From: Clostridium tagluense
Lineage (GTDB): Bacteria > Bacillota > Clostridia > Clostridiales > Clostridiaceae
Direction of reading: 5' to 3'
Assembly: GCF_003865095.1 (NCBI RefSeq)
Contig: NZ_BHYK01000024.1
Coordinates: 1-64,000 of the forward strand
DNA length: 64,000 bases
The notes under the pieces are model-generated. The model did not search any database. It was not told the DNA's origin and saw nothing but the letters and a program-made list of their open reading frames with translations. Position numbers and translations under genes: made by a program. Below, one piece after another: positions 8,991 to 19,295 of this stretch (positions are counted from its first letter, which is position 1; the number at the start of each line of letters is the position of its first letter).

Positions 8991-9042
8991 AGTTGTATAA
9001 AATATTATATAACTTACTAATCTCATCAATCATTATAGAATA

Positions 9043-9678
9043 TTAACGAATGAAATTCATGAATATTTTATCTTCTCTCTCTGGTGCTTTAATATTTCCT
9101 TTTCCATTTTCAACCAATTTCATAAGCCATGCCATATTTTTTCCTAGTACTCTCATAATTTGAGCACCTTCTTCATCTTGCAATGCATCTCCTGGTCTTG
9201 TGCCATTAATTACATTCCAATAATTTGAAGTTGGCATTAACATTTCCGAATAATTAATAAAATTATTTAGCTGATTAAAAGTTGGAATCCCGCCTGCACG
9301 TCTTACAGCAACAACAGATGCACCAACCTTATGTCTTAACATTCCATTATTATTACCTGCAACATAAAAAGCTCTATCTAAAAATGATTTCATAGTTCCT
9401 CCCATGGACGAATAATGCACAGGGGACCCTAAAATTATTCCATTTGCTCCCTTCATTTTTTGAATCCACTCATTAACCTCATCACCTGGAAGCACACATT
9501 TCTCATCTTTATTTTTTGCACATTTATTACAGGCAATACATCCTCTAATTGACTTGTTACCTACATGAATGATTTCTGTTTCTATTCCTTCTTTTTCAAG
9601 TTCACTTAAAACCATTTTTATTGCAAAATAAGTATTTCCCTCTTTATTTGGACTTCCGTTAAATGCTACAACTTTCAT
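9043..9678 (-). CDS. Iron-sulfur flavoprotein / NADPH-dependent FMN reductase family
   Basis: A 211-residue flavodoxin-fold protein. FMN phosphate-binding loop GSPNKEGNT is at residues 9-17 and the second FMN loop is GSPVHYSSMGGTMKSFLDR. The compact cysteine motif CIACNKCAKNKDEKC (C-x2-C-x2-C-x7-C) matches the one that holds a [4Fe-4S] cluster in archaeal and clostridial iron-sulfur flavoproteins, which transfer electrons between ferredoxin and small acceptors including O2 and H2O2. It follows the monooxygenase-like gene with a 16-base gap and is probably co-transcribed with it. The C-terminal third is longer than in plain NAD(P)H:FMN reductases. Confidence 0.88.
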   Translation of the reverse strand: MKVVAFNGSPNKEGNTYFAIKMVLSELEKEGIETEIIHVGNKSIRGCIACNKCAKNKDEKCVLPGDEVNEWIQKMKGANGIILGSPVHYSSMGGTMKSFLDRAFYVAGNNNGMLRHKVGASVVAVRRAGGIPTFNQLNNFINYSEMLMPTSNYWNVINGTRPGDALQDEEGAQIMRVLGKNMAWLMKLVENGKGNIKAPEREDKIFMNFIR

Positions 9679-9694
9679 TTATTATTCCTCCTAA

Positions 9695-9979
9695 TTATAC
9701 CCTTTTATATAAATTCACCTCTGACTGTCCTTGTTTTAAATCTCCAAATTTCGGTACAATACTAGTAAAATGTTCTGAGTTATTATGAAGATTAATTGCT
9801 TCACTATTTTCCCATTCTTCTATGAAGGTTAATATATTACAATTATTAGAATCCTCATATAAGTTGTAAGATATACACCCACTTTCTTTTCTACTTTCAT
9901 TTATAAGTTTTTCTGCTAAAAGTTTGAATTCTTCTGTTTTGCCCTGTTTTATTGAATTTTTTGCAACTATAGTTATCAT
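9695..9979 (-). CDS. Antibiotic-biosynthesis-monooxygenase (ABM/YgiN-like) family protein
   Basis: A 94-residue ferredoxin-like alpha+beta barrel half, typically dimeric, of the ABM superfamily (quinol monooxygenase YgiN, heme-degrading IsdG relatives). The signature is MITIVAKNSIKQGKTEEF, GCISYNLYEDSNN and FIEEWENSEAINLHNNSEHF. The ATG at 9979 is chosen; a GTG four codons upstream lies only one base from AAAGGAG and is less likely. It is the first gene of a two-gene unit with the Fe-S flavoprotein, which suggests a redox or electron-acceptor role, but the substrate is unknown. Confidence 0.85.
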   Translation of the reverse strand: MITIVAKNSIKQGKTEEFKLLAEKLINESRKESGCISYNLYEDSNNCNILTFIEEWENSEAINLHNNSEHFTSIVPKFGDLKQGQSEVNLYKRV

Positions 9980-10034
9980 TTTAATTTCCACACTCCTTTG
10001 TTTTTTTGCTAAATTAATAGCACTTACATTAAAT

Positions 10035-10063
10035 ATTATACGCTATGAAAATATATGTAACAA
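10035..10063 (-). promoter_or_regulatory. Promoter of the monooxygenase-flavoprotein pair
   Basis: TTGTTA (10058-10063), 17 bases, TATAAT (10035-10040) on the minus strand, about 55 bases before the ATG. Confidence 0.75.
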
Positions 10064-10081
10064 GTACGCACTTTTTTGTAA

Positions 10082-10092
10082 GGTAACTTACC
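10082..10092. promoter_or_regulatory. Candidate operator, GGTAACTTACC
   Basis: An 11-base perfect palindrome lies about 20 bases upstream of the -35 element of the monooxygenase-flavoprotein promoter. HxlR/MarR-type redox regulators use sites of this kind, but no such regulator gene is adjacent, so assignment is open. Confidence 0.35.
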
Positions 10093-10196
10093 AAAAGGTA
10101 TGAATTGTTGCATTTACCAAGATTTTCGACATTTTTTTCCAATCAAATTGATGCTATAACCCAATATAAATTAAATTTCAACAACATAAAACTTAT

Positions 10197-10997
10197 TTAA
10201 CTACACTCTAACTTCATTAATGATGAAGCTATTACATTATAGACTCCATCTTCATTATTGCTTTCTGCAATAAAGTTAGCATGCTTTTTAACATCTTCTG
10301 GGGCATTCTCCATGGCATAACTATAGTGTGCTGCCTTAAACATAGTCAAATCATTATAATAATCTCCAAAAACCATTGTGTTGCTTTGATTTATCTTAAA
10401 TTTTTCTTGAAGTATTTTTATAGCATTTCCTTTGCTTACCCCTTTATTCATTATATCTACCCACTTGTCCCCAGATACAACAAATTCAAGTTTATCACTT
10501 AAATTTTCCTTCATATAATTGACTATTGATGGATTTACACCACTAGCCATATAATAAGTAATTTTGTATATTGGATTTTTTATTTCACTAAAAGATTTTA
10601 ATATTACTGCAGGCACGCCAAACAGTGTAAATGTATTCAACATATCTTCTGACGGATTTACTATGTATGCCTCATTCTCTCCTGCTAATAATAATTGCTC
10701 TCCTAATTCTGGATTTAAATCTATTACATGGTTTATTTCTTCTTTATTAATAATGTTTTCATATAGCGCCTTCCCCTTGTTGTTCTTAACAAGAGCTCCA
10801 TTATGAGCAATGAATATCATATCCGTATTTACCTTTTCGAAGTTTTTTTGCAGTTGAGAGTAAAACCTACCACTGGCTGCTACAAATTTTATATCCTTTT
10901 CATTCAGAATATTAATTAAATCAAATATTTTTTCGTTTATATTTCCATTATCATTTAATAATGTACCATCCATATCAGTTGCAATGAGTTTTATCAT
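10197..10997 (-). CDS. HAD-superfamily phosphatase, Cof type (subfamily IIB)
   Basis: A 266-residue cytoplasmic sugar- or cofactor-phosphate phosphatase. Motif I DMDGTLL is at residues 8-14, motif II ASGR at about 40-43, the motif III lysine lies in KGVSKGNAI, and motif IV is GDYYNDLTMF. The IIB cap domain is between motifs II and III. Cof-type enzymes are promiscuous (flavin, pyridoxal, sugar phosphates), so the substrate is not assigned. AAAGGAG precedes the ATG and lies inside the 3' end of a decayed GGDEF gene, which stops two bases before this start. Confidence 0.9.
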   Translation of the reverse strand: MIKLIATDMDGTLLNDNGNINEKIFDLINILNEKDIKFVAASGRFYSQLQKNFEKVNTDMIFIAHNGALVKNNKGKALYENIINKEEINHVIDLNPELGEQLLLAGENEAYIVNPSEDMLNTFTLFGVPAVILKSFSEIKNPIYKITYYMASGVNPSIVNYMKENLSDKLEFVVSGDKWVDIMNKGVSKGNAIKILQEKFKINQSNTMVFGDYYNDLTMFKAAHYSYAMENAPEDVKKHANFIAESNNEDGVYNVIASSLMKLECS

Positions 10998-10999
10998 AA

Positions 11000-11191
11000 T
11001 TATTTTCTCCTTTGTTTATCCTCATACATTTTTTCATCTGCAATTTTTATTAATTCTTCAAAAATAACTCCATCACTAGGAAATAATGAATAACCAATGC
11101 TTATTCCACTATTTTTCTCAGGTAATATTTCACATTGATGCATTTTTTTTAAATTTATTAATGATTTTCTTGCTGTAATTACTCCATAATA
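11000..11191 (-). pseudogene. Remnant of a diguanylate cyclase (GGDEF) gene, C-terminal end
   Basis: An open stretch of 63 codons without a start in a sensible place encodes the typical end of a GGDEF domain: SGISIGYSLFPSDG, then FEELIKIADEKMYEDKQRRK and a stop. The GG(D/E)EF active loop and everything upstream are missing; an in-frame TAA lies at 11192-11194. The piece survives directly against the HAD gene, whose ribosome site it contains, and may be transcribed with it. It cannot make c-di-GMP. Confidence 0.75.
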
Positions 11192-11250
11192 TTACACCTG
11201 CTACGTAAATAACCGATCCCAATGTAAAACAGAAGAATTAGATCCACTAA

Positions 11251-11301
11251 AAAACCATAAAAATGAGCTATAAACGAACTAATGTCCATTTATAGCTCAT
11301 T
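11251..11301 (-). terminator. htpG terminator
   Basis: Read on the minus strand, AATGAGCTATAAA and TTTATAGCTCATT form a 13-bp stem around a 14-base loop, followed by TTT and a T-rich tail, 36 bases after the htpG stop. Confidence 0.88.
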
Positions 11302-11336
11302 ACACCCTTTTGATTTTCATGAAAAAGGTATCTTGA

Positions 11337-13217
11337 TTATATCATTATCTTACATACATTGTTTGTAAATTCTACTGGGTCATTAATTGGAAGTCCCTCG
11401 ATAAGCAATGCTTGATTATATAATATATTTGTATACAAACCAAACTTATCTTTATCATTTTCAAAAGACTCTTTAAGAGCTTTAAACATATCATGGTTTA
11501 TATTTATTTCTAAAACCTTGTCTGCTTTTATATTTTCGCTGTTAGGCATAGCATTTAATACTTTTTCCATTTCTATTGTAAGGTCACCATCATTTGATAA
11601 ACATACTGGATAGTTCTTAAGTCTCTTTGATGCCCTAACATCTTTAACCTTATCTGATAAAAGTTTTTTCATATTTTCAAATAATTCTTTACTTTCTTTG
11701 TCATCAGTTTTAGTAGCATCTTCTTTTTCTTCTGCTTCTATACCTAATTCACCACTTGATACAGATTTAAACTCTTTTTCTTTATATGCCATTATCATTC
11801 TTATTGCAAATTCATCTACATCATCCGTAAAGTATAGAATTTCAAATCCTTTATCTGATACCATTTCAATTTGTGGTAATTTTTCTATTCGCTCGTTTGA
11901 TTCTCCTGCAGCATAATAAATGTATTTCTGATCTTCTGGCATTCTAGAAACATATTCATCTAAAGTGACCATTTTCTTCTCTTTTGACGAATAGAATAGT
12001 AATAAGTCTTGTAAAACTTCTTTATTACTTCCAAAATCGCTATAAATACCATACTTTAATTGTCTTCCGAAAGATTTATAGAATTCATCATATTTTTCTC
12101 TTTCATTTTTCAATAAATTGTCTAACTCACCCTTAATTTTAGTTTTTATGTTTTTAGCAATAAGTTTCAGCTGTCTATCATGCTGTAATACCTCTCTCGA
12201 TATATTAAGTGACAAGTCCTCTGAATCCACTATTCCTTTTACAAAACTAAAATAATCAGGCAATAAATCTGCACACTTATTCATAATTAAGACGCCGCTT
12301 GAATATAACTCTAGGCCCTTTTCATATTCTTTTGTATAGAAATCATAAGGTGTTTTTTCTGGGATATACAAAATTGCGTTATAACTTATAGCTCCATCAA
12401 CACTTATGTGAATATGCTTTGTTGGTTTATCAAAACCATAATGCTTTTCGGCATAAAAGTTGTTATAATCCTCATCTGTAAGTTCACTTTTGTTTTTTCT
12501 CCATATAGGAACCATACTATTTACAGTTTTTTCCACCATAAAGTCCTCATGTTCTGTTTCACTACCTTCTTTAAGTCTTGATTCACTTACCTCCATTTTA
12601 ATTGGATATCTAATAAAATCAGAATATTTCTTTATAATGGATTTTATTCCGTGTTCCTCAAGGTATTCATCAAAGTTTTCATCTTCTGTATTTTCTTTTA
12701 TCTTAAGTGTAATTTCTGTACCAACAGAGTCTTTTGTGCAAGGTTCTATTGTATAACCATCTGCACCATTAGATTCCCACTTGTGCGCCTCATCACTACC
12801 TAAAACTTTACTTATAACAGTAATATTGTCAGCTACCATAAACGCAGAATAAAATCCTACTCCAAACTGTCCTATTATATCATACCCATCTTTTATTTCA
12901 TTTTCTTTTTTAAATGCCAAAGATCCACTCTTAGCTATAACTCCAAGATTATCACTAAGTTCATCTTCTGACATTCCAATACCTGTATCAGAAATTTTTA
13001 ATATCCTATTTTCCTTATCACTTGCTATTGTAATATAGTAGTTTTCTTTATCGAAAGTTAGCGTTTCATCTGTCAATGTCTTATAATAAATTTTGTCAAT
13101 AGCATCACTTGAATTAGAAATAAGTTCTCTTAAAAAAATATCCCTATGAGTATATATTGAATTTACCATCATATCCAGAATTCTTTTAGACTCCGTTTTA
13201 AACTGTTTCTTTTCCAA
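11337..13217 (-). CDS. htpG: Hsp90-family chaperone HtpG
   Basis: ATP-dependent dimeric cytoplasmic chaperone of 626 residues, a normal length. The N-terminal GHKL ATPase motifs are [13 protein letters not shown] (about 28-40), [13 protein letters not shown] and [15 protein letters not shown]. The middle domain carries the NISREVLQ segment and the C-terminal dimerisation domain is complete. It is a single-gene unit with its own terminator. A perfect CIRCE element sits at the start of its transcript, so repression by HrcA and induction by heat are expected. This differs from Bacillus subtilis, where htpG is not controlled by HrcA. Confidence 0.97.
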   Translation of the reverse strand: MEKKQFKTESKRILDMMVNSIYTHRDIFLRELISNSSDAIDKIYYKTLTDETLTFDKENYYITIASDKENRILKISDTGIGMSEDELSDNLGVIAKSGSLAFKKENEIKDGYDIIGQFGVGFYSAFMVADNITVISKVLGSDEAHKWESNGADGYTIEPCTKDSVGTEITLKIKENTEDENFDEYLEEHGIKSIIKKYSDFIRYPIKMEVSESRLKEGSETEHEDFMVEKTVNSMVPIWRKNKSELTDEDYNNFYAEKHYGFDKPTKHIHISVDGAISYNAILYIPEKTPYDFYTKEYEKGLELYSSGVLIMNKCADLLPDYFSFVKGIVDSEDLSLNISREVLQHDRQLKLIAKNIKTKIKGELDNLLKNEREKYDEFYKSFGRQLKYGIYSDFGSNKEVLQDLLLFYSSKEKKMVTLDEYVSRMPEDQKYIYYAAGESNERIEKLPQIEMVSDKGFEILYFTDDVDEFAIRMIMAYKEKEFKSVSSGELGIEAEEKEDATKTDDKESKELFENMKKLLSDKVKDVRASKRLKNYPVCLSNDGDLTIEMEKVLNAMPNSENIKADKVLEININHDMFKALKESFENDKDKFGLYTNILYNQALLIEGLPINDPVEFTNNVCKIMI

Positions 13218-13261
13218 TTAAAATATCCCCTTTCATAACAAATCCTCTTGTTTTTTATTTG

Positions 13262-13288
13262 TTAGCACTCAGTATGATTGAGTGCTAA
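13262..13288. promoter_or_regulatory. CIRCE operator (HrcA binding site)
   Basis: TTAGCACTC, nine bases, GAGTGCTAA: an exact match to the CIRCE consensus, both arms 9 of 9. It lies just downstream of the htpG -10 element, about 45 bases before the htpG start codon. Confidence 0.97.
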
Positions 13289-13298
13289 TTATACTTAT

Positions 13299-13327
13299 AA
13301 AATACACCATTTCTTATGATTTGTCAA
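13299..13327 (-). promoter_or_regulatory. htpG promoter
   Basis: TTGACA (13322-13327), 17 bases, TATTTT (13299-13304) on the minus strand, directly upstream of CIRCE. The rest of the gap to 13539 is A+T-rich; an 86-codon plus-strand frame there lacks a ribosome site. Confidence 0.75.
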
Positions 13328-13539
13328 TATACTATTTACCATTTATATCTCTTTTTCAATTTTTAAGCTTCCCTACCTTTACCCATTTTGTATCTTCAGG
13401 TACTTACTTTGCTTATTTTATAAGTGCATATATACATCATCAATATACCTATTATTCAAATCCAAATGATGAAATTTATAATTTATGCATATTATGTAGA
13501 ATAAACGATTATTTTATGATTTTATTATTAATCAAATTA

Positions 13540-13576
13540 TAAAGTTTCGTTAATTTACAACGAAATATTATATAAT
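13540..13576 (+). promoter_or_regulatory. Possible SigD-type promoter for chemoreceptor
   Basis: TAAA (13540-13543), 15 bases, AACGAAAT resembles the motility sigma factor pattern TAAA-N15-GCCGATAA in part. A TATAAT (13571-13576) nearby could instead belong to a vegetative promoter, but no good -35 is at the right distance. Weak call. Confidence 0.3.
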
Positions 13577-13628
13577 GGCATAACCAAAGTCTATTTTTGT
13601 CTAAATTATATAAATATAGGGGGAACAA

Positions 13629-15341
13629 ATGAAAAAATTAACAATTAAACACAAACTAATTTCAGCATTTACATTTTTATTAATGGTAGTATTAGGCACG
13701 GGTATATACTCAATGCAAACCCTTAAAGATGTGAATGATATGTCAACGTTAATAGCAACAAGTAGTATTCCAGGAATTCAGTATTCAAGTGCTGCTAATA
13801 CCTTGACATCTAATTATAGAATTTTAGAGTTTGAGCATATTATAGCTACATCTAATGAAGAAATGAAGGAAATAGAAAAATCAATGGATGAAAAAAATAA
13901 TCAAATAAATAAGAACTTAATTGAATATGAAAAAACTATTGTAACTAATGATGATAGGGAAATGTATAACACAGTAAAAAATGAATGGCCTAAATATTTA
14001 GAAATTCATAAAAAAGTAATAGCATTAAGTACCCAATTAAAAACACAAGAAGCAGTAAAAATAATGCACATTGAAGGTGAGCAAGCTTTTGATACAGCAA
14101 GTAATTCACTTATAAAATTAGTGGACTATAATAATAAAGATGCAAAAGATGTATCTGCTAAATGTGATATTGCATATGCAAATTCTAGAAATACCCTTAT
14201 AGTAATTAATTTAATATCAATTTTACTGGCTGCAGTTGGAGCGACTTTAATAATAAGAAGCATTATTAACCCTATAAACATTTTGAAAAATGAAATGGAA
14301 ACATTGGCAAGTAAAGGTGGAGATTTAACTCAAGAAATTAAAATTTCATCTAAAGATGAATTAGGTATACTTGCAACTGCTATAAATAAGTTTTTAGCGA
14401 ATTTAAGAACTATAATGATTGAAGTAAATGAAACTACAGCGTATACAGTTGAAACCGTAGATATGATTAGCAAGAATATGGTTGATTTAAATGTACAAAT
14501 AGAGGATGTATTTGCTACTACTGAGGAACTAGCTGCGGGTATGGAAGAAACCGCTGCATCTACAGAAGAAATAAGTGCAACAGTTAATGAAGTTAATTTA
14601 GTTGTTGGTTCTTTATCGAATAAAGCTAGAGATGGGGAAGTATCTTCTAAAGAAATAAATGGTAGAGCCGTAGCCTTAAAAAATAGTGCACTAACCTCAC
14701 AACAAGAAACTCATAAAATGTATCTTAATACAAAAACTAAATTAGAAAAAGCAATTGAAGAGTCAAAGATAGTAGCGGAAATAAATGTACTTTCAGATAT
14801 AATACTTCAAATATCTGCTCAAACTAATTTATTAGCACTTAACGCAGCTATTGAAGCAGCTCGTGCAGGGGAAGCAGGTAAAGGTTTCTCAGTAGTTGCT
14901 GATGAAATAAGACAATTAGCAGAACAATCAAATAATACAGTAGTAAAAATACAAAAGGTTACAGGTACGGTAACATCAACAGTTTCTAATCTTTCAAATG
15001 GTTCTATAGAAATATTAAACTTTATGGATACAAAGGTTTTAAAGGACTATGAATCTTTAGTAGACACAGGAGATAAATATAGCACTGATGCTAATTTTGT
15101 AAATTCTTTAGTCCATGATTTTAACTCAAGTACACTGGAACTCTCAGAGTCAATTGATGTTATAGTTAGTACAATTGATGGAATAACCGGTGCAGCAACT
15201 GAAGGTGCTCAGGGTACTGTAAATATAACAGATAAACTTACAGATGTTGTTAAAAAATCAAATGAAGTAATAGCTGAAACAAAATTTGCTAAAGAAAATT
15301 CAGATAAACTTTTAAGTATTTTATCTAAATTTAAAGTTTAG
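13629..15341 (+). CDS. Methyl-accepting chemotaxis protein, four-helix-bundle sensor
   Basis: Chemoreceptor of 570 residues. Membrane segment 1 is at about residues 10-30, then a mostly helical extracytoplasmic region with 4HB_MCP character (no Cache motifs), membrane segment 2 at about 190-210 ([20 protein letters not shown]), HAMP ([20 protein letters not shown] through [14 protein letters not shown]) and the signalling domain with tip [41 protein letters not shown] lies six bases before the ATG. The signalling domain lacks a C-terminal CheR-tether pentapeptide. It stands beside a second chemoreceptor; a HAMP-like remnant lies between them. Confidence 0.94.
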   Translation: MKKLTIKHKLISAFTFLLMVVLGTGIYSMQTLKDVNDMSTLIATSSIPGIQYSSAANTLTSNYRILEFEHIIATSNEEMKEIEKSMDEKNNQINKNLIEYEKTIVTNDDREMYNTVKNEWPKYLEIHKKVIALSTQLKTQEAVKIMHIEGEQAFDTASNSLIKLVDYNNKDAKDVSAKCDIAYANSRNTLIVINLISILLAAVGATLIIRSIINPINILKNEMETLASKGGDLTQEIKISSKDELGILATAINKFLANLRTIMIEVNETTAYTVETVDMISKNMVDLNVQIEDVFATTEELAAGMEETAASTEEISATVNEVNLVVGSLSNKARDGEVSSKEINGRAVALKNSALTSQQETHKMYLNTKTKLEKAIEESKIVAEINVLSDIILQISAQTNLLALNAAIEAARAGEAGKGFSVVADEIRQLAEQSNNTVVKIQKVTGTVTSTVSNLSNGSIEILNFMDTKVLKDYESLVDTGDKYSTDANFVNSLVHDFNSSTLELSESIDVIVSTIDGITGAATEGAQGTVNITDKLTDVVKKSNEVIAETKFAKENSDKLLSILSKFKV

Positions 15342-15357
15342 GTGTGAACTTTGCTAA

Positions 15358-15459
15358 TATCTAGGAGAACTTACAGAGGCTATGAATGCTTTTTTGAAGA
15401 AAATTAGAGTTTTTTGTAAAAATACAGTTAAAACGGATTCGCACTTAAGTAAACTTTAA
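15358..15459 (+). pseudogene. Possible HAMP-region remnant of a chemoreceptor
   Basis: Directly after the 13629-15341 gene an open stretch reads LGELTEAMNAFLKKIRV before a stop, resembling the end of that gene's HAMP domain ([19 protein letters not shown]). An upstream in-frame TAA and the absence of a signalling domain mark it as debris. An ATG at 15382 could also start a 25-residue peptide, but the spacing to its AGAGG is poor. Confidence 0.3.
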
Positions 15460-15549
15460 GATAATATAAAGATTCTTGATGTTTTATGGAAGAAATGATA
15501 GAATAAAGAATATTCTAAAAATACTGATAAATTAAAAGGGGGACTCTTT

Positions 15550-17577
15550 ATGAAAAAGGATAAGAAAAATTTTTCTATTGGACTTAAGGCGAATATCATA
15601 ACTTCGGGTATTCTTTTAATTTCACTTTCATTGTTAACTGTGCTTTCTGTTTACACAATAAATAAAGAATTACTAAGAAACATGCAAGCAGATGGATTAT
15701 CTTTGGTAAAACAGTTTGAACGCCAGATAGAAATGAGCAATAAAACTGTGGTAGCTCTAGATCAACAATTAGACGAAAAATTAAAGTCGGTAGCCTATTC
15801 TTTGGCTGGAAACAATAATATATCTAATGCATATCTAACCGAACTGGCGGAAAAAATAGGAGTAGCAGAAATAGATGTTACTGGACCAAATCGAAAAATA
15901 CTATATTCTAATTTAGCAGAAAATTTAGGTTGGGCTTATCCAGAAAATCATCCCACCGATCCATTATTCAAAGGTACAAAAAAAGAAATTATTGAAGCTG
16001 TTAGGCAAAGTAAAACAGACAAGAAATACTATAAATATGGAGAAATCAGCTTGAAAAATGGCGGTATAATACAAGTTGGAATATCCGCCGATGCAATAGA
16101 AAAAGCAAAAGTCGAAATTCATATTCAAGCAATTGTTAATGAAATTGCAAAGGAGTCCAATGTTGTATATGCTTGCGTCATTGGGAAAGATTTGAAATCA
16201 CTTGCCCATAGTAACCCTAAAAGAATTGGGATTGTATTGGATGACATTGGAAGTAAAACTGCGGCAGTAGATGAGAAGACCTTTACAAACACTTTTTTAT
16301 ATCCTGGTACGAATATACTGGCATATGATATAGCCATTCCTCTGTACCAAAATGGTAAACATATTGGTGCCGTGGATGTTGGATTGTCAATGGAAAATTT
16401 GAATATTGCAAAGAAAAAAATGATTTTGCAAGCAGTAGCTCTTGCTGCATTATTCTTTATAATTGGCACATTGTGTCTTTCATTTTTAATACGCAATATG
16501 GTTCGTCCTATTCAAACTTTGGTAAAGACAGCGAAAAAAATCTCTGAGGGCAATTTGGAGCAAGTTATTATGGTGCAAAATAATGATGAAGTTGGAGTTT
16601 TGGCTACAAGTTTTAATAACATGATATTAAATTTAAAGAAAATGATTAACAGAATACAAACAGCTACCTCCTCTGTATCAGAGTATTCCAACGAAATTAT
16701 AGTAGCTTTCGAAAGTGCAACAGCATTTTCTGAAGAAATCTCTGCAACCGCTCAAAATATGAGTGAAGGTGCTAAAGTTCAAGTTAGAGAAACTGGTGAC
16801 ATTACAAAGCATATTAAAGACGTAATAGAAAACATAAATACAGTAAAAGATGAGGTTATGTATGCTGTTATCAATTCAGATGAAACTAGCAAACTAGTTA
16901 CTGGAGGTAATATAAAAATACAATATATGTCAAAACAGATGGATAAAATTAGACATAGTGTTAATTTAAGCTCTGATGCCATATATGCATTGGAATCTAT
17001 TTCTAATGAAATAGGAAGTATAGTTGAAATTATAAATGGAATCGCAAGACAAACTAATTTATTAGCACTAAATGCTTCTATTGAAGCAGCTCGAGCAGGA
17101 GAATCTGGAAAAGGTTTTGCTGTAGTTGCAGATGAAGTTAGAAAATTAGCGGAAGAATCTATAAAATCAGCGGATGGAATTAAGAACTTGGTAGGAAAAA
17201 CCCAAGAGAATACAAAAAAAGCACTTACATCTATTCAAAATGGAAATGAAGATGTGGAAACAGGAGAAACTGCTGTAAAAGAAGTAGAGGCCTTTATGCA
17301 AAATGTATTAGAAGCTTCTATTATTAGTAAAAATAAGTTAGACAGTGCAAATGATAAATTAACCAAAATACAAGGAAATACCAATAAAATTTATCATAAC
17401 ATAGATCAAATTCAAGAGATTGCAGATCAATCCTCCACAAATATCTTTGAAATAGCAGAATCTATTCAAAAAGAATCAGCATCTATTGAACAAATTTCGG
17501 ATACATCGCAAAAATTAATGAAAATGATTTATGAATTAAATGATGTTGTAAATCAGTTTACTTCAGGAGATGCTTAG
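15550..17577 (+). CDS. Methyl-accepting chemotaxis protein with single Cache sensor
   Basis: Chemoreceptor of 675 residues. Membrane segment 1 is at about residues 13-36. A large extracytoplasmic region with sCache_3-like character follows ([70 protein letters not shown]), then membrane segment 2 at about 290-313, HAMP ([21 protein letters not shown]) and signalling domain with tip [36 protein letters not shown]. The [15 protein letters not shown] end is canonical. GGGGG lies seven bases upstream of the ATG. The sensor pattern is that of citrate/dicarboxylate-type receptors, but the ligand is not determined. Confidence 0.94.
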   Translation: MKKDKKNFSIGLKANIITSGILLISLSLLTVLSVYTINKELLRNMQADGLSLVKQFERQIEMSNKTVVALDQQLDEKLKSVAYSLAGNNNISNAYLTELAEKIGVAEIDVTGPNRKILYSNLAENLGWAYPENHPTDPLFKGTKKEIIEAVRQSKTDKKYYKYGEISLKNGGIIQVGISADAIEKAKVEIHIQAIVNEIAKESNVVYACVIGKDLKSLAHSNPKRIGIVLDDIGSKTAAVDEKTFTNTFLYPGTNILAYDIAIPLYQNGKHIGAVDVGLSMENLNIAKKKMILQAVALAALFFIIGTLCLSFLIRNMVRPIQTLVKTAKKISEGNLEQVIMVQNNDEVGVLATSFNNMILNLKKMINRIQTATSSVSEYSNEIIVAFESATAFSEEISATAQNMSEGAKVQVRETGDITKHIKDVIENINTVKDEVMYAVINSDETSKLVTGGNIKIQYMSKQMDKIRHSVNLSSDAIYALESISNEIGSIVEIINGIARQTNLLALNASIEAARAGESGKGFAVVADEVRKLAEESIKSADGIKNLVGKTQENTKKALTSIQNGNEDVETGETAVKEVEAFMQNVLEASIISKNKLDSANDKLTKIQGNTNKIYHNIDQIQEIADQSSTNIFEIAESIQKESASIEQISDTSQKLMKMIYELNDVVNQFTSGDA

Positions 17578-17624
17578 CATAGTCGAACATTTGAGTTTTA
17601 AAAAAACTTTGCTTTTTAGAAACG

Positions 17625-17670
17625 CCCCAATACTTCAAAAGATATCTTTTGAAGTATTGGGGTGTTTTTT
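17625..17670. terminator. Strong terminator between chemoreceptor and his operon
   Basis: CCCCAATACTTCAAAAG and its exact complement form a 17-bp stem with an ATAT loop, followed by TGTTTTTT on the plus strand. It stops the chemoreceptor transcript and lies downstream of hisE on the other strand. Confidence 0.93.
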
Positions 17671-17729
17671 AACAATATTCTTATTATTTAGATTAAATTA
17701 TTTAAATGCTAGATAATTTAACTTTTATT

Positions 17730-18065
17730 TTAGTGTATACCTGCAATATCTTTCTTATTTTGTTTTTTATTGCATATCTTTTCCCGCCTTTTTTCAAGTT
17801 CGGTAGCTACATCCTCTACTTTTACACCCTGTAGCACCATAAGTACTAGGGTATGATATAATAAATCTGATATTTCTGAAACCACTTCTTTCGGGTCATT
17901 GTTCTTGCTACTAATTAAAACTTCTGCACTTTCCTCTCCTATTTTTTTAAGGATTTTATCCAAACCTTCTTCGAAAAGATAACTTGTGTAAGAGCCTTCT
18001 ATAGGATTTTCTTTTCTTTCTTCAATGATTTTATAAAGTTCCTGTACTACGTTTATTTCATTCAT
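17730..18065 (-). CDS. hisE: Phosphoribosyl-ATP pyrophosphatase HisE
   Basis: Second step of histidine synthesis, PR-ATP to PR-AMP. A 111-residue all-alpha MazG-like protein with [24 protein letters not shown] and [18 protein letters not shown], which hold the metal-binding acids. It is a separate gene rather than a fusion with HisI. AAGGAGAATAAAA leads into the ATG. It is the last gene of the operon, with a 59-base gap after hisI. Confidence 0.95.
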   Translation of the reverse strand: MNEINVVQELYKIIEERKENPIEGSYTSYLFEEGLDKILKKIGEESAEVLISSKNNDPKEVVSEISDLLYHTLVLMVLQGVKVEDVATELEKRREKICNKKQNKKDIAGIH

Positions 18066-18124
18066 TTTTATTCTCCTTCTCTGCTTATTTTAACATCTTT
18101 ATTTTTGATATTGTTTCTGCCCAG

Positions 18125-18454
18125 CTATACCTTACTATTCCAAATTTCCCTGTAAAAACAAGTTTTACTTCCAGTATGACAAGCTACTCCAATTTGCTCT
18201 ACTACTATAAGAATTGTATCTACATCACAATCAATGCTAATGTTTTTTACATATTGAAAATGTCCTGATGTTTCTCCTTTGTTCCACAACTTATTTCTAG
18301 ATCTACTAAAGAACCAAGTTGTTCCAGTTTCAATAGTTTTTTTGAAGGATTCCTCATTCATGTAGGCAAGCATTAAAACTTTTCCGGTGATATACTCCTG
18401 CACTATTGCAGGTACTAGTCCATTATTAAATTCAATTTCAAGTATGTCATTCAC
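18125..18454 (-). CDS. hisI: Phosphoribosyl-AMP cyclohydrolase HisI
   Basis: Third step: opens the PR-AMP purine ring. The zinc and magnesium site is visible in [55 protein letters not shown], with the family Cys residues. Start is uncertain. I prefer GTG at 18454 (VNDILEIEF, about 110 residues), which gives the usual short N terminus before GLVPAIVQ and has GGTGAG nearby though very close. An ATG 12 codons earlier or one at 18505 would add a tail unlike relatives and lack a ribosome site. Confidence 0.9.
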   Translation of the reverse strand: MNDILEIEFNNGLVPAIVQEYITGKVLMLAYMNEESFKKTIETGTTWFFSRSRNKLWNKGETSGHFQYVKNISIDCDVDTILIVVEQIGVACHTGSKTCFYREIWNSKV

Positions 18455-18533
18455 AAGCTCACCACATTTCTTTATTTTTTTAAGTCTCATTAAGATAAAT
18501 AACAAATCGGTATACTAATTTACTTTCATGTGT

Positions 18534-19295
18534 CTAGACCCTAATTTCTACACCACTATTTTTAAGATATTCTTTTACTTGTTTTATAGATAGTTCTTTG
18601 TAATGAAACAGTGAAGCTGCAAGAGCTGCATCTGCTCCACTTTTTTCAAAAACCTCATAAAAGTCCTCTATTTTCCCACATCCACCTGAAGCAATCACAG
18701 GAATATTTACACTGCTCGTAATTGCATTTATGAACTCTATATCATAGCCTTTTTTCATTCCATCGCAATCCATACTGGTTAAGAGTATTTCTCCTGCCCC
18801 TAACTCTTCTACCTTTTGGGCCCAGGTTACTGCATCCAGGCCCGTATTTATTCGCCCACCATTTATGACTACATGCCATCCTAAACTGTCTTCGTTCTTT
18901 TTGCCATCTATAGCAACCACAACACATTGACTTCCAAATTTAGCTGCTGCATCGTAAATAAGCTTCGGATTTCGAATCGCAGCGGAGTTTATAGATATTT
19001 TATCTGCTCCAGCTCTAAGTGTTTCTTTAAAATCCTCTATACTCTTAATTCCTCCACCTACTGTCAGGGGAATAAATACCTTTTCAGCAGTTCGTCTCAC
19101 TACATCAAGCATAGTTTCTCTTCCCTCATGAGTGGCTGTTATATCTAGAAATACAATTTCATCTGCCCCTTCACTGTTATAAAATTCTGCAATTTCTACA
19201 GGGTCTCCTACATCTGTTAAATTTATAAAATTGATTCCCTTCATTACCCTTCCCATAGTTACATCTAGGCAAGGAATGATTCTCTTAGTAAGCAT
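18534..19295 (-). CDS. hisF: Imidazole glycerol phosphate synthase, cyclase subunit HisF
   Basis: Half of the HisH-HisF enzyme that turns PRFAR and ammonia into imidazole glycerol phosphate and AICAR. A 253-residue (beta/alpha)8 barrel. The N-terminal catalytic Asp is in [15 protein letters not shown] (residue 11) and the second in [15 protein letters not shown]; phosphate loops GGGIKS and ASGGCGK are present. It overlaps hisA by 11 bases, so the two are translationally coupled. Confidence 0.97.
   Translation of the reverse strand: MLTKRIIPCLDVTMGRVMKGINFINLTDVGDPVEIAEFYNSEGADEIVFLDITATHEGRETMLDVVRRTAEKVFIPLTVGGGIKSIEDFKETLRAGADKISINSAAIRNPKLIYDAAAKFGSQCVVVAIDGKKNEDSLGWHVVINGGRINTGLDAVTWAQKVEELGAGEILLTSMDCDGMKKGYDIEFINAITSSVNIPVIASGGCGKIEDFYEVFEKSGADAALAASLFHYKELSIKQVKEYLKNSGVEIRV

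Noticed and set aside
8940-8995. Small RNA gene after the double-cubane gene
   Set aside because: The structure is a plain bidirectional terminator between convergent genes.
13282-13542. 86-codon plus-strand frame beside CIRCE
   Set aside because: No ribosome site, overlaps the CIRCE operator and htpG promoter, and its composition is that of A+T-rich noncoding DNA.
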